This document shows positions 52,237-61,090 of a stretch of 64,000 bases of DNA, one piece after another. The stretch is taken from positions 1-64,000 of the forward strand of contig NZ_QTPO01000017.1 of the NCBI RefSeq assembly GCF_003853645.1, given 5' to 3'. The DNA is from Burkholderia sp. Bp9143 (GTDB lineage: Bacteria; Pseudomonadota; Gammaproteobacteria; Burkholderiales; Burkholderiaceae). Made by a program: the position numbers and the translations under genes. The number at the start of each line of letters is the position of its first letter. The first letter of the stretch is position 1. The notes beneath the pieces are model-generated. The model saw only the letters and a program-made list of their open reading frames with translations, had not been told where the DNA came from and searched no databases.

Positions 52237-52434
52237 TTAAACGATCCCGAAGTCGTCGTTGCTGTCGGGAATCGACGCGAGCAGCCGTTCGAGCCGGTAC
52301 CAGCCGATCATGCGCAAGCACCATGCTGCGAGGGCGGTCCGGTCGATGCGGGAGGCGAGGCGGGAAGGACGGCGGGCGGCGCGGGACGGTGAAGCGGGGG
52401 TGAGCGCCGCGCGTTGCGGGCAGTAATGGGGCAT
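52237..52434 (-). CDS. small DUF1127-like protein
   Basis: This encodes 65 residues. The tail AAWCLRMIGWYRLERLLASI, PDSNDDFGIV resembles the DUF1127/YjiS pattern W-x-R-x-x-R-x-x-L-x-x-L-x-D-x-x-L-x-D-I-G, though weakly. GGAG 6 bp before the ATG supports translation. The N-terminus is Arg/Ala/Ser-rich. DUF1127 proteins in Rhizobiales affect RNA or metabolism; the link here is tentative. It converges with the LysR gene. Confidence 0.5.
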   Translation of the reverse strand: MPHYCPQRAALTPASPSRAARRPSRLASRIDRTALAAWCLRMIGWYRLERLLASIPDSNDDFGIV

Positions 52435-52626
52435 GACGGTCTCCGTAGGTGTCGGATGAGGTCATCGTAAGCGGCGCGGCGCCCGCCGGCGCGCATGCAA
52501 GGATGGGCGGGAGCAGAAACGGATGATCTTTTTCCGCTCGGCGCGGACATGGTCGTGCAAGCCCGGCAAGCGGCCCGGAAAAGCGTCACAATGCGCGTTC
52601 GACACCCGATCTGGTGGAGGGGAACC

Positions 52627-53532
52627 ATGAGCGATCCGATTCTCGCGGCGCCGACCGACAACGGCGTGCCGGTCAGCCTGCGCTCCAGCCGCGGGCTTGG
52701 CTGGCGCGGCTTCGGCGCGTCGCTGCTGGAGATTCGCGCGGGCACGTACCGGATCCCGGCCGCCGAGCATCACCGCATCGGCGTGCATATCGGCTCGCCC
52801 GTGCGCGCGGATTGCGTGTGCGATGGCGAACGCGTGTCGCGCATCCAGGCGCACGGCGACATCGACGTGATTCCCGCCGGCCTGCCGGGCCAGTGGACCG
52901 ACAGCGCCGATTGCCGGATCCTGCACGTCGCGCTCAGCGACACGTTCGTGCGGCGCACGTTCGAGCAACTCGAGCTGAAGCCGTCGCAGGCGCAGATCCG
53001 CCGGCGGCTGCAGGTGCGCGATCCGCGCCTGCAGCACATCGCGTGGGCGATGGCCGCGGAACTCGAAGCGGAAGACGCGTCGGATCCGCTCTATGCGGAG
53101 AGCCTGTGCACGGCGCTGGTCGCGCGGCTGGTCGACAGCCAGCCGGTGTTTCGCGAGCGCCGGCGTACGCTTGCGCCGAAAACGGCGGCGCGCGTGATCG
53201 ACTATGTCGAGGCCAACCTCGAACGCCGGATGACGATTGCCGAGCTTGCGGCGCTCGTGTCGATCAGCGTGCCGCATTTCAAGGTGCTGTTTCGCGAGAC
53301 GCTCGGAATGCCGGTGCATCAGTACGTGGTGCGGCGCCGGGTCGAGCGTGCGAAGGCGTTGCTGCTCGAAGGCCGGCTCAGCATCAGCCAGATCGCGCTC
53401 GAAGCCGGATTTGCGCATCAGAGCCACATGGCGAACTGGATGAATCGCGTGCTGGGCGTGACGCCGACGGAGATCGCGCGGTCGGGGGCGCGGGGCGGGC
53501 TGCGGCTCGCTTATGACGGCGAGGACCGTTGA
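52627..53532 (+). CDS. AraC family transcriptional regulator
   Basis: This is a 301-residue protein with a cupin-like ligand domain (residues 1-170) and two C-terminal helix-turn-helix units (RMTIAELAALVSISVPHFKV and SISQIALEAGFAHQSHMANW). GGAGGGGAACC precedes ATG 52627, chosen over upstream in-frame codons. It stands ahead of the NmrA-like gene, and may control it. Confidence 0.88.
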   Translation: MSDPILAAPTDNGVPVSLRSSRGLGWRGFGASLLEIRAGTYRIPAAEHHRIGVHIGSPVRADCVCDGERVSRIQAHGDIDVIPAGLPGQWTDSADCRILHVALSDTFVRRTFEQLELKPSQAQIRRRLQVRDPRLQHIAWAMAAELEAEDASDPLYAESLCTALVARLVDSQPVFRERRRTLAPKTAARVIDYVEANLERRMTIAELAALVSISVPHFKVLFRETLGMPVHQYVVRRRVERAKALLLEGRLSISQIALEAGFAHQSHMANWMNRVLGVTPTEIARSGARGGLRLAYDGEDR

Positions 53533-53826
53533 TCGACCGCTGTGCCGGATTGGACCCCGCGGCGGCCGACGTTCGGTGAGCCCATTGTCTGCCGGGCGTG
53601 GGCAATGCGTTGCTCGGACTGCTTCAATTCGGCCAGCAATACCCGGTCGGGCTCCAGGGCAATTGTCCGACAGCCTGCTGGACAATTGCCGGGGCCGGCG
53701 ACGCAGCGGACAAACTCGGCAACCGACCAATCCGTCATCCGTTCCTGTTCCGATCATCCGTCTGTGCGCGTCACGTTGGCCGTGAGCGCCGACAATCACC
53801 GCACTTTCATCCCCCGGGAGCGGATC
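53533..53826. promoter_or_regulatory. promoter region of the NmrA-like gene with long inverted repeat
   Basis: GGCAATTGTCC (53658-53668) and GGACAATTGCC (53680-53690) form a perfect 11-bp inverted repeat with an 11-nt gap, so the centres are 22 bp (two helical turns) apart. Each arm contains CAATTG. There is no T-run, so it is more likely an operator than a terminator. GGAG at 53818-53821 serves the next gene. Confidence 0.55.
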
Positions 53827-54714
53827 GTGTTCGTGATCTTCGGAGCATCAGGCAACGTCGGACTGTCGACTGTAACGACCCTGCGCCAGGCAGGCCATCC
53901 CGTGCGCGCGGTGCTGCACGACGCACGCCGGCGCGAACGCTTCGCGCAGCTCGGCTGCGACGTCGCGATCGCCGACCTGACGGACGCCCGCGCGGTCGCC
54001 GCGGCGATCGATGGCGCGCAAGCCGTGCAGATGCTGTGCCCGGTGCCGGTCGCCGACAGCGACCCGGCGGCAACGATGGAGCGGACGATCGACCTCGTGA
54101 CCGACGCGCTCGTCGCGAATCCGCCGCCGGCGCTGCTCGCGCTGTCGGACTATGGCGCGGAGCGCGACGGCAACACGGGCATCACGCGGCTCTTTCATCG
54201 TCTGGAGGCAAGGCTGAGGACGGTTCCGACGCGGCTCACGCTGCTGCGCTCGGCCGAACACCTGCAGAACTGGACACGCGTGCTGCCCGTCGCACTCGCA
54301 ACCGGCGTGCTGCCGAGCTTTCACCATCCGGTCGACAAGGTGTTCCCGACGGTCTGGGCGCCCGATGTCGGTGTCGCGGCGGCGCGGCTGCTGCTCGATT
54401 CCGCCGAAACCGGCAACGGGCCGCGTATCGTCAGCATCGAAGGGCCGCGGCGCGTGAGCGTGCGGGACATCGCGGATACGCTCGGCGCGGTCGCGGACCA
54501 GGAGATCGTCGCGCGCGAACTGCCGCGCGACGCATGGACCGCGACGTTGTTGCGCGCGGGGCTCAGCGAGCGTCATGCGCGACTGATCGTCGATCTCCAT
54601 GACGTGCACAACGCGGGGCAGATCGATGTCGAGGCCGGCGTGTCGGAGCGGGCGTATGGCACGACGACACCGGCGGAGGCATTCGCGACGCTGGTGCGCG
54701 AGCATGCTCGGTGA
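53827..54714 (+). CDS. NmrA/NAD(P)-binding family protein
   Basis: This is a 295-residue atypical SDR of the NmrA/HSCARG group. VIFGASGNVGLSTVTTLRQAGHP is the NAD(P) site (GxxGxxG), and ALSDYGAERDGNTGI occupies the active-site strand without the Tyr-Lys pair, so a sensor or isoflavone-reductase-like role is possible. The start is GTG 53827, with GGAG 6 bp ahead; there is no ATG near. An AraC gene lies upstream and a BenE transporter gene converges from downstream. Confidence 0.8.
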   Translation: MFVIFGASGNVGLSTVTTLRQAGHPVRAVLHDARRRERFAQLGCDVAIADLTDARAVAAAIDGAQAVQMLCPVPVADSDPAATMERTIDLVTDALVANPPPALLALSDYGAERDGNTGITRLFHRLEARLRTVPTRLTLLRSAEHLQNWTRVLPVALATGVLPSFHHPVDKVFPTVWAPDVGVAAARLLLDSAETGNGPRIVSIEGPRRVSVRDIADTLGAVADQEIVARELPRDAWTATLLRAGLSERHARLIVDLHDVHNAGQIDVEAGVSERAYGTTTPAEAFATLVREHAR

Positions 54715-54746
54715 GCGATGCGGCGGTTGAAAGGGCGCGCCGCGCG

Positions 54747-55949
54747 TTACGCCTGTCGCCGCGCCCTGCTCGTCACCACATACGCGACCGATCCGATCAC
54801 GATCCCCCAGAACGCGGAGCCGAGCCCGAGCCACGTCATCCCCGATGCGGTCGCGAGGAACGTGATCACCGATGCCTCGCGATGCGCGTCGTCCTCGAAG
54901 ATCCCGTGCACGTTCGTGCCGATGGCACCGATCAGCGCGAGCCCCGCGAGGATCGCGACGAAGGCCTTCGGCAGCGCGAAGAACAGCGTGACGATCGTCC
55001 CCGCGAAGAGCCCGCCGATCAGGTAGATCACGCCGTTCGCGATGCCCGCGATGTAGCGCCGGTCCGGATCCTCGTGCGAGTCCTTGCCGGTGCACAGCGC
55101 CGCGGTGATCGCCGCGACGACGATCGTGATCCCGCCGAAGCACGCGACGACGAGCGACATCACGCTGGTCGCGGTGATGATCGGTCGCGCGGGCGTGTGA
55201 TAGCCCGACACGCGCAGGATCGTCATCCCCGGCAGGAACTGGCCGGTGAGACTGACGACGACGAGCGGCAGCGCGAGGCTGAGCGTGGTGCCGAGCGTCC
55301 ATTCGGGCGCGATGAAGATCGGCCGCGCGATGCTCGGCGACACGTTGCCGAGATGGGTCATGCCGAGCAGCGTCGCGAGCGCGGCGCCCGTCAGCAGCAC
55401 GAGCACGATGCTGTAGCGCGGCAGCAGGCGCTTGAAGATCACGTATGCCGCGATCATCCCGAACCCGAGCACCGGCTGCGCGGTCGCGGCGGAGAATGCG
55501 TGCATGCCGAACGGCAGCAGGATGCCGGCCATCATCCCGCACGCGATGCCGCGCGGAATGTGGCGCACGAGCCGGTCGAAATAGCCGGTGATGCCGATCA
55601 CGAGGATGATCAGCGCGGCCGTGATGTACGCACCGACGGCCTGGTTCAGCGTCAGTTGCGGAAAGAGGCCGACGAGCAGCGCGGTGCCGGGTGCCGACCA
55701 CGCGGTCACGACCGGCACCTTCAGTTTCCAGCTCGCGAACAGGCCCGACACGCCCGCGCCGATCGAGATCGCCCAGACCCACGAAGCCACCATCTCGTTG
55801 GACGCATGCGCGGCCTGCGACGCCTGGAAGAAGATCGCGAGCGGACCCGCGTAGGAAATCAGCACCGCGAGAAAGCCCGCGGTGACCGCGGAGACGGACC
55901 AGTCGTTGCCGATCGAGCGGATCGCGCCGGGCGAGGTGTTCGGTTGCAT
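54747..55949 (-). CDS. benE: BenE family benzoate/H+ symporter
   Basis: This is a 400-residue, 12-helix BenE transporter. GNDWSVSAVTAGFLAVLISYAG, SWKLKVPVVTAWSAPGTALL and the AAITAALCTGKDSHEDPDRR loop are family features. It would import benzoate or a similar aromatic acid with H+. No benzoate dioxygenase genes are adjacent. Its location between the NmrA gene and the desaturase gives little regulatory hint. Confidence 0.88.
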   Translation of the reverse strand: MQPNTSPGAIRSIGNDWSVSAVTAGFLAVLISYAGPLAIFFQASQAAHASNEMVASWVWAISIGAGVSGLFASWKLKVPVVTAWSAPGTALLVGLFPQLTLNQAVGAYITAALIILVIGITGYFDRLVRHIPRGIACGMMAGILLPFGMHAFSAATAQPVLGFGMIAAYVIFKRLLPRYSIVLVLLTGAALATLLGMTHLGNVSPSIARPIFIAPEWTLGTTLSLALPLVVVSLTGQFLPGMTILRVSGYHTPARPIITATSVMSLVVACFGGITIVVAAITAALCTGKDSHEDPDRRYIAGIANGVIYLIGGLFAGTIVTLFFALPKAFVAILAGLALIGAIGTNVHGIFEDDAHREASVITFLATASGMTWLGLGSAFWGIVIGSVAYVVTSRARRQA

Positions 55950-56178
55950 CGTCGTAGGGGAGTGTGGCGCGCGGCCGGGACGCCGAGTCGGGGCGAATGA
56001 TTGTTGGAAGCCCCGGACGAGCCGTCATTCTGGGCATTGCCGGTGAAATTGGCAATTCGCCGATGAAGATCGGCGTCGTCGGCATTTCGTAAGAAATTCG
56101 CGCAGGGGCGGCCGTGCGGCCGTGCGCGTGCGTCGCCGAAGCGGGCGGCTTCACGGCGAAACGCGGCGCGATCGTGTG
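55950..56178. other. intergenic region
   Basis: This holds the promoter of benE. Several near-repeats (GGCAATTCGCCG, GGCATTTCG) occur at 56038-56100 but I cannot define an operator. No gene. Confidence 0.4.
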
Positions 56179-57204
56179 CTAGGTACTGATCTGGAGATAC
56201 CCGTCGACCGCGGCGACCTTCGCACCGCTGCCCGTCGACAGCGACGCCGTGCCCTGGTCGAACGGATGCACGGGCGTGTCGGTCGGCGTCCACGCATGGC
56301 GCGCCAGCAGTTCGCGATACCCGCCGCGGATCACGAAGCCGCCGCATTTCTCCGCATAGGCGTCGCGCCGCATCCGGTACGCGCGCGGCAGGTCGTACCA
56401 CGGGAGCGTCGGCAGGTCGTGATGCACGAGGTGATAGTTGTTGTTCAGGTACAGCAGCCGCATCGCGAAGCCGGCCTCGTTGATCACGATGCGTGCCTTC
56501 GGGTGCCGCGCGGCGCGATGCTCGTACAGCGAACGGATCATCGCGAGCGACAGCGCGGGCCACGTGACCGCCAGCAAGTAGTACCACCACGGCACGCCGA
56601 TTGCCCACTGCAGCCATGCGAGCAGCGCGATCACGCAGGCGGCGTGCGTGATCCACATCCGCAGATGGCGGAAGTCGCCGTGCCGGAACGCGGCGAACGC
56701 GCCGGCGAACATTGCGGCGACGCTCGTCGGCGGCCCGAACACGAGACGTCCGGCGAAGGTGGTGCGCGCAACCGTCAGCGCGCGACGCCAGCGCGGCTGC
56801 CGCGCCCACCGCTCGCGCGACACGTAGTTCGTTTCCGGGTCGACGCCCGGCACGGTCAGGTCCTCGTCGCGGTGATGGTCGAGGTGCGTGTCGCGATAGA
56901 GCGTGTACGGATACCAGATCGTCAGCGGCGGATAGCCGAGCAGCCGGTTCACGAATGCGGAACGCGTCGGATGGCCGTGCAGCAACTCATGCTGCAGCGA
57001 CATGTGCCACGTGCCGAGCAGGATCAGCGGCGGCGTCGCGGCCGCGAGCGACAGGCGCTCGGCACGCACGAGCAGCAGCACGGCGAGCCAGCCGCCGTAG
57101 ATCGCGACGACCAGCAGCCAGGTCGGCCATTCGGTGCGGGCAGTGAAGCGGGCGTCGAGCGCGGCAATCGCGCGTGCGTGGTCGACGTCGAAGTATTCGG
57201 CCAT
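56179..57204 (-). CDS. fatty acid desaturase family protein
   Basis: This is a 341-residue integral membrane diiron desaturase/hydroxylase. The three His boxes are HELLHGHP, HLDHHRD and NYHLVHHDLPTLPW. About four helices flank them. Desaturation or hydroxylation of an acyl chain or carotenoid-like lipid is possible. It diverges from the PhnD-like gene, and a palindrome lies between them. Confidence 0.87.
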   Translation of the reverse strand: MAEYFDVDHARAIAALDARFTARTEWPTWLLVVAIYGGWLAVLLLVRAERLSLAAATPPLILLGTWHMSLQHELLHGHPTRSAFVNRLLGYPPLTIWYPYTLYRDTHLDHHRDEDLTVPGVDPETNYVSRERWARQPRWRRALTVARTTFAGRLVFGPPTSVAAMFAGAFAAFRHGDFRHLRMWITHAACVIALLAWLQWAIGVPWWYYLLAVTWPALSLAMIRSLYEHRAARHPKARIVINEAGFAMRLLYLNNNYHLVHHDLPTLPWYDLPRAYRMRRDAYAEKCGGFVIRGGYRELLARHAWTPTDTPVHPFDQGTASLSTGSGAKVAAVDGYLQIST

Positions 57205-57506
57205 GGTGCTGGGGCGGGATGAAACGGGTGATGCGGGTAGCGGACGATCGCACCCGTACGGGGCACGATGCGATTGGCCGATATGCGTCGCGGCTTGCGG
57301 TCAGCCGCGAAAGCGAACGCAGCATGCGACGGCATCGCGACACTGGAACGCTAACCGGGCCGCGTAGTCAGGCCAACCAAGCAATTCGCATTTGCTTATC
57401 GCTGCGCGGCCGATAAGCATTGACTGCCCCCGCCGCGCGCCGGACCCCGCCGAAGCGCAAGCGAACGGGCTTTCTCCAAGGCACCGCCGATGCGTAGAAT
57501 GCCCGC
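57205..57506. promoter_or_regulatory. divergent promoter region with palindrome
   Basis: TGCTTATCG (57393-57401) and CGATAAGCA (57411-57419) form a 9-bp perfect inverted repeat with a 9-nt gap, about 90 bp upstream of the PhnD-like gene. It may be the operator controlling one or both divergent genes. Confidence 0.5.
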
Positions 57507-58331
57507 ATGAGCCCATGGATCGCTGGACTGCCGATGTACAACGTGACGCCGCGCCACGCCGCACTGTGGCGCGCGCTGCTGCGCGATGCGCTCGACGCGT
57601 TCGCGCGCACCGGCGGGCCTGCCGGCGTCGCGCTGCTCGACGAGCCGTTCGGGGATCTGCACGCGCTGTGGCGACGCGACGACCTGCTGCTGTCGCAGAC
57701 GTGCGGTTATCCGTACCGGATGCTCGGATTGCGCGATGCCGTGCACTTGATCGCGACGCCGGCCTTCGATGCGCCCGGCTGCGACGGCGCCCGCTACAGC
57801 AGCGTGCTGGTCGTGTCGGCGCGCGTGCATGCGGGCGGCGCGACGACGCCGGCTGCCTGTCGCGGATTGCGGGCCGCATTCAACGGCGCGGATTCGCACA
57901 GCGGGATGAACGCGTTCCGGCATGCGGTCGCGCCGCATGCGCATGACGGACGTTTCTTCGGTTCGGTCGTGTCGTTCGGCTCGCACCTGAACGTGCTGCG
58001 CGCGCTGGCGGACGGCGACGCCGATTGCGCGGCGATCGACTGCGTGACTTTCGCGTATGTGCGCGATGCGCAGCCCGAGCTGTTGAACGAGATCCGGATC
58101 ATCGGCATGACGGCGTCGGCACCGGGGTTGCCGTTGATTGCGTCGAAGGCGCTGGAAGGGCGACTCGTGGGGGCGTTGCAGGATGCGCTCGATCACGCGG
58201 TCGCGGTCGATCCGGAACGGGCGCACGCCCTGCGGCTGAAGGGATTCGAGCGCCTGCCGCCGGACGCCTACGACACGATTGCCCGCTTCGCGCTGGACGC
58301 GGCCGCGCAAGGGTATCCCGACCTGGCGTGA
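57507..58331 (+). CDS. PhnD-like phosphate/phosphonate-binding family protein without signal peptide
   Basis: This is a 274-residue periplasmic-binding-protein fold of the PhnD/PtxB type. LSQTCGYPYRMLG, AAFNGADSHSGMNAFR and FFGSVVSFGSHLNVLRALADG are family features. It lacks a signal peptide, starting MSPWIAGLPMYNV, and no ABC genes are adjacent. It probably acts in the cytoplasm, maybe as a sensor. Its ligand is unknown; the neighbouring desaturase is divergent. Confidence 0.75.
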   Translation: MSPWIAGLPMYNVTPRHAALWRALLRDALDAFARTGGPAGVALLDEPFGDLHALWRRDDLLLSQTCGYPYRMLGLRDAVHLIATPAFDAPGCDGARYSSVLVVSARVHAGGATTPAACRGLRAAFNGADSHSGMNAFRHAVAPHAHDGRFFGSVVSFGSHLNVLRALADGDADCAAIDCVTFAYVRDAQPELLNEIRIIGMTASAPGLPLIASKALEGRLVGALQDALDHAVAVDPERAHALRLKGFERLPPDAYDTIARFALDAAAQGYPDLA

Positions 58332-58355
58332 GCGCGTCGTCCGCGCGGCGGTGCG

Positions 58356-59096
58356 CTAGAACGGCAACGTACCGGGCGGCGCATTGCGCACCACGGCGAG
58401 CGTGGTGCCGATATGGTCTTCGAGCGCGAGTGCCGCGCGCGCGTCGGCGCGGCGCATCGCGGCCTCGAACAGACACGTGTGCTCCGCATGCACGTCGCGC
58501 TTCGAATCGCCGAGCCCGATGCACACGCGCCGGTAGCGTTCGCTTTGCTGCGACAGCATGCGCAGGATCAGGTACGTCCAGGGCGTCGCGGCCGCCGAGA
58601 TCAGCGCTTCGTGAAAGCGCCGGTTGCACGCTTCCCATGCGGCGCGGTTCTCGATGGACACCGGCTGTTCCCAGGCCGACAACTGGTCGAAGCTCTGCCG
58701 CACGCGCTGCGCCCAGGCGTCGTCGCCGCGCCGCACGGAGTCGCGCAGCGCATCGACCTCGATATGAATGCGCAGCCGCGTGATCGCCTCCAGATCGTCG
58801 ACCGACATCGGCGTCACGCGAAACCCGCGCTGCCCTTCGGCGACGACCAGCGCGTCGCTGACGAGCCGCGTGAGCGCCTCGCGCAGCGTGCCCGCGCCGA
58901 CGCCGTACACGTCCTTCAGATGCTCGACGCGCAGCTTCGCGCCGGGTGGGTAATGCCCTTCGATGATGTGCTGCCGAAGCTGGTGATACGCGTGCTCGCT
59001 GAGCGTGCGGGCGTGCGGCTCGGCGGTATCGTCGGCGGCCGGCTCGAGCGCCGGCAGCGGGTCGTCGAACGGATGGGCGGGCAGGATGGTGTTCAT
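58356..59096 (-). CDS. GntR family regulator (FCD domain)
   Basis: This is a 246-residue regulator. The winged helix (LSEHAYHQLRQHIIEGHYPP, GVGAGTLREALTRLVSDALV) is followed by an FCD domain with conserved Asp/His metal residues (RLRIHIEVDALRDS, RRFHEALISAA, HAEHTCLFEAA). It starts 1 bp after the DmpR-type gene's stop, in the same strand, so the two regulators are co-transcribed. It may act on phenol catabolic genes, possibly downstream steps outside the window. Confidence 0.85.
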   Translation of the reverse strand: MNTILPAHPFDDPLPALEPAADDTAEPHARTLSEHAYHQLRQHIIEGHYPPGAKLRVEHLKDVYGVGAGTLREALTRLVSDALVVAEGQRGFRVTPMSVDDLEAITRLRIHIEVDALRDSVRRGDDAWAQRVRQSFDQLSAWEQPVSIENRAAWEACNRRFHEALISAAATPWTYLILRMLSQQSERYRRVCIGLGDSKRDVHAEHTCLFEAAMRRADARAALALEDHIGTTLAVVRNAPPGTLPF

Positions 59097-59097
59097 G

Positions 59098-60786
59098 TCA
59101 CGCGTCCTCCTGATCCTGTTTGCGGTTGAGCCGATAGCTGAGCTGCGCGCGCGTCAGCCCGAGCAGGCGCGCGGCGGCCGACAGGTTGCCGTTCGCGCGG
59201 TCCACGGCCTCGTGCAGCAGCGCCCGCTCGAGGCCGTCGAGCCCGCCGCCGCCCTGCAGCTGGTCGAGGATCGATCCGCAGTCGATCGACATCGCGGCCG
59301 CCGGCCGGATCTGTCCGGCCCGGTCGACCGTTGCCCCGCCGGGCGACCCGACACCGGGGAACAGGTCCTTCGCGTCGACCGGGCGGTTCGGGCGCGACAG
59401 GATCACCGCGCGCTCGATCAGGTTCTCGAGTTCGCGCACGTTGCCGGGCCAGCGGTAGCCGCGCAGCGCGTCGTAGGCGTAGTCGGTCAGCGTGGGCGCC
59501 GGCTTGCCGTGCACGGCCGCGAAACGTTCGAGCATCGCGTCCGCGAGCGGCGCGATGTCGTCCTGCCGGTCGCGCAGCGGCGGGATCAGCACCGGGTAGA
59601 CGTTGATCCGGTAAAAGAGGTCGGCGCGAAAGGTGCCGTCGCGCACCGCCTGCTCGAGATCGCGGTTGGTTGCCGCGACGACGCGGACGTCCACCTTCCG
59701 GCCGTCGGTCGCGCCGAGCCGCTCGACCTCGCCCTCCTGAAGCACGCGCAGCAGCTTCGCCTGGACATCGAGCGGCAACTCGCCGATCTCGTCGAGAAAC
59801 AGCGTGCCGCCGTCCGCGCGCTCGAAGCGCCCCGCGCGCGCGGCTTGCGAGCCCGTGAACGCGCCTTTCTCCGCGCCGAACAGTTCGGACTCGATCAGCG
59901 CATGCGGAATGGCCGCGCAGTTGATCGCGACGAACGGCTTCGGCGCGCGCGGGCTGAGGCTGTGCAGCGCACGCGCGAAGCGCTCCTTGCCGACGCCCGT
60001 TTCGCCGGTGAGCAGCACGGCGACCTTGGTCGGCGCGGCCGTCTCCAGCAGTGCATACGCCGCGCGGAACGCATCGGAGCGGCCGACGAGACGGGTCCGG
60101 CCGTCGTCGGGCGTCATCTCGAGACGCAGCGATTCGACTTCGGTCTGCAGGTCGCGGATCGTGTTGATCAGCGAGTCGGCCTTGAACCACGACGCGATCT
60201 CTTCCGCGTCGGGCCATTCGTCGGCCGGCTTGCCGACGATCGTGCAGTGCGGGTCGTTCATGCCGACGCAGGTCGTCTCCTTGAACAGGATCTGGCGGCC
60301 GATGAACGCGCTCGTGTAACCGGTCGCATAGCCGATCAGCATCCAGCACACGGGTTCCGGCTGTGGACCGAACGTGCGGCGGTGCACGTCGGCTTCCCAT
60401 GAATGTTCCCAGCGGTATTCGCAATAGAACGCGCCCGTTGCGGGATCGGCCTCGAAACGCAACGGCGTGACCTGCACCGCGCCTTCGAGCATGTGCAGCT
60501 GCGGGCCGACATGAAACATGTCGAACAGCGACGCGCCGCTGCGGATCTCGCGGGCGAGCGCGGCGTCCCGCTCGCCCGCGGCGAAGCCGACCCGCGTGAA
60601 GAAACGCCGCGTCTGCGCCGGGCCGACGCTTTCCATCAGTTCCTGGCGCAGCGTCGCCAGCGCGCCGGCATGCAGCAGCACCATCCGCTGTCCGGCCAGC
60701 CAGATGCGGCCGTCGCTCGCCGAAAAATGGATCAGCTTGCGCAGGTCGGTGTCCGGCGGCAAAGGGGGCAGGCTGGGCCGCGTCAT
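59098..60786 (-). CDS. dmpR: DmpR/XylR-type sigma-54 activator of phenol catabolism
   Basis: This is a 562-residue enhancer-binding protein. Residues 1-210 are the XylR_N/V4R aromatic-sensing domain (RKLIHFSASDGRIWLAGQRM, VGPQLHMLEG, WMLIGYATGYTSAF, VGMNDPHC). The AAA+ domain from about 235 has Walker A LLTGETGVGKE, the sigma-54 contact loop GAFTG, and TLFLDEIGELP. A Fis-type helix-turn-helix closes it (NLSAAARLLGLTRAQLSYRL). ATG 60786 is preferred. It should bind phenols and activate the dmpKLMN promoter. Confidence 0.92.
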   Translation of the reverse strand: MTRPSLPPLPPDTDLRKLIHFSASDGRIWLAGQRMVLLHAGALATLRQELMESVGPAQTRRFFTRVGFAAGERDAALAREIRSGASLFDMFHVGPQLHMLEGAVQVTPLRFEADPATGAFYCEYRWEHSWEADVHRRTFGPQPEPVCWMLIGYATGYTSAFIGRQILFKETTCVGMNDPHCTIVGKPADEWPDAEEIASWFKADSLINTIRDLQTEVESLRLEMTPDDGRTRLVGRSDAFRAAYALLETAAPTKVAVLLTGETGVGKERFARALHSLSPRAPKPFVAINCAAIPHALIESELFGAEKGAFTGSQAARAGRFERADGGTLFLDEIGELPLDVQAKLLRVLQEGEVERLGATDGRKVDVRVVAATNRDLEQAVRDGTFRADLFYRINVYPVLIPPLRDRQDDIAPLADAMLERFAAVHGKPAPTLTDYAYDALRGYRWPGNVRELENLIERAVILSRPNRPVDAKDLFPGVGSPGGATVDRAGQIRPAAAMSIDCGSILDQLQGGGGLDGLERALLHEAVDRANGNLSAAARLLGLTRAQLSYRLNRKQDQEDA

Positions 60787-60853
60787 GTCGTCTCCGTCGA
60801 GATTTCTCGTGATTTTCAAAATTTTCGCCAGCAGCGTCGCGGCAAGCGGATCG

Positions 60854-60873
60854 ATTTGATCATTTCATCAAAT
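60854..60873. promoter_or_regulatory. DmpR upstream activator sequence 1
   Basis: ATTTGAT-catttc-ATCAAAT is a perfect 7-bp inverted repeat. It resembles TTGATC-N4-GATCAA-type sites of DmpR/XylR proteins and lies about 175 bp before the sigma-54 element. Confidence 0.75.
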
Positions 60874-60886
60874 GCGCTCGACCGGG

Positions 60887-60903
60887 TTGCTCAAATGATG
60901 AAA
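60887..60903. promoter_or_regulatory. DmpR upstream activator sequence 2
   Basis: TTGCTCA-aa-TGATGAA-type imperfect repeat, its centre about 31 bp (three turns) from that of site 1. Two spaced sites are expected for activator oligomerisation. Confidence 0.55.
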
Positions 60904-61044
60904 ACGGCCGCCGGATGTGGGTTTCGGCGCGATCGCCGGCGGGCGTTTTCCGTTCTGGTTAACCGCCATTGTGGATCGCGAATTTGAACTTTGCGTCAGG
61001 GCTTTCCCTGAATTATCGAGATTTTTTGGGTGCCTGGCCGAACG

Positions 61045-61060
61045 TGGCACGGATGCTGCA
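61045..61060 (+). promoter_or_regulatory. sigma-54 promoter of the phenol hydroxylase operon
   Basis: TGGCAC-GGATG-CTGCA matches the TGGCAC-N5-TTGCA consensus with one change. GG (61046-61047) and GC (61058-61059) are separated by exactly 10 bases. Transcription should start near 61071, which rules out ATG 61061 as the dmpK start. Confidence 0.85.
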
Positions 61061-61090
61061 ATGAAGTCCGGCATGGAGGCGACACCGATC

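Larger units (their letters stand above)
60787..61090. promoter_or_regulatory. DmpR-controlled divergent promoter region
   Basis: This 304-bp gap is the control region of the phenol hydroxylase operon. It contains upstream activator repeats (60854-60873 and 60887-60903) and a sigma-54 promoter (61045-61060). No other gene is present. Confidence 0.8.
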
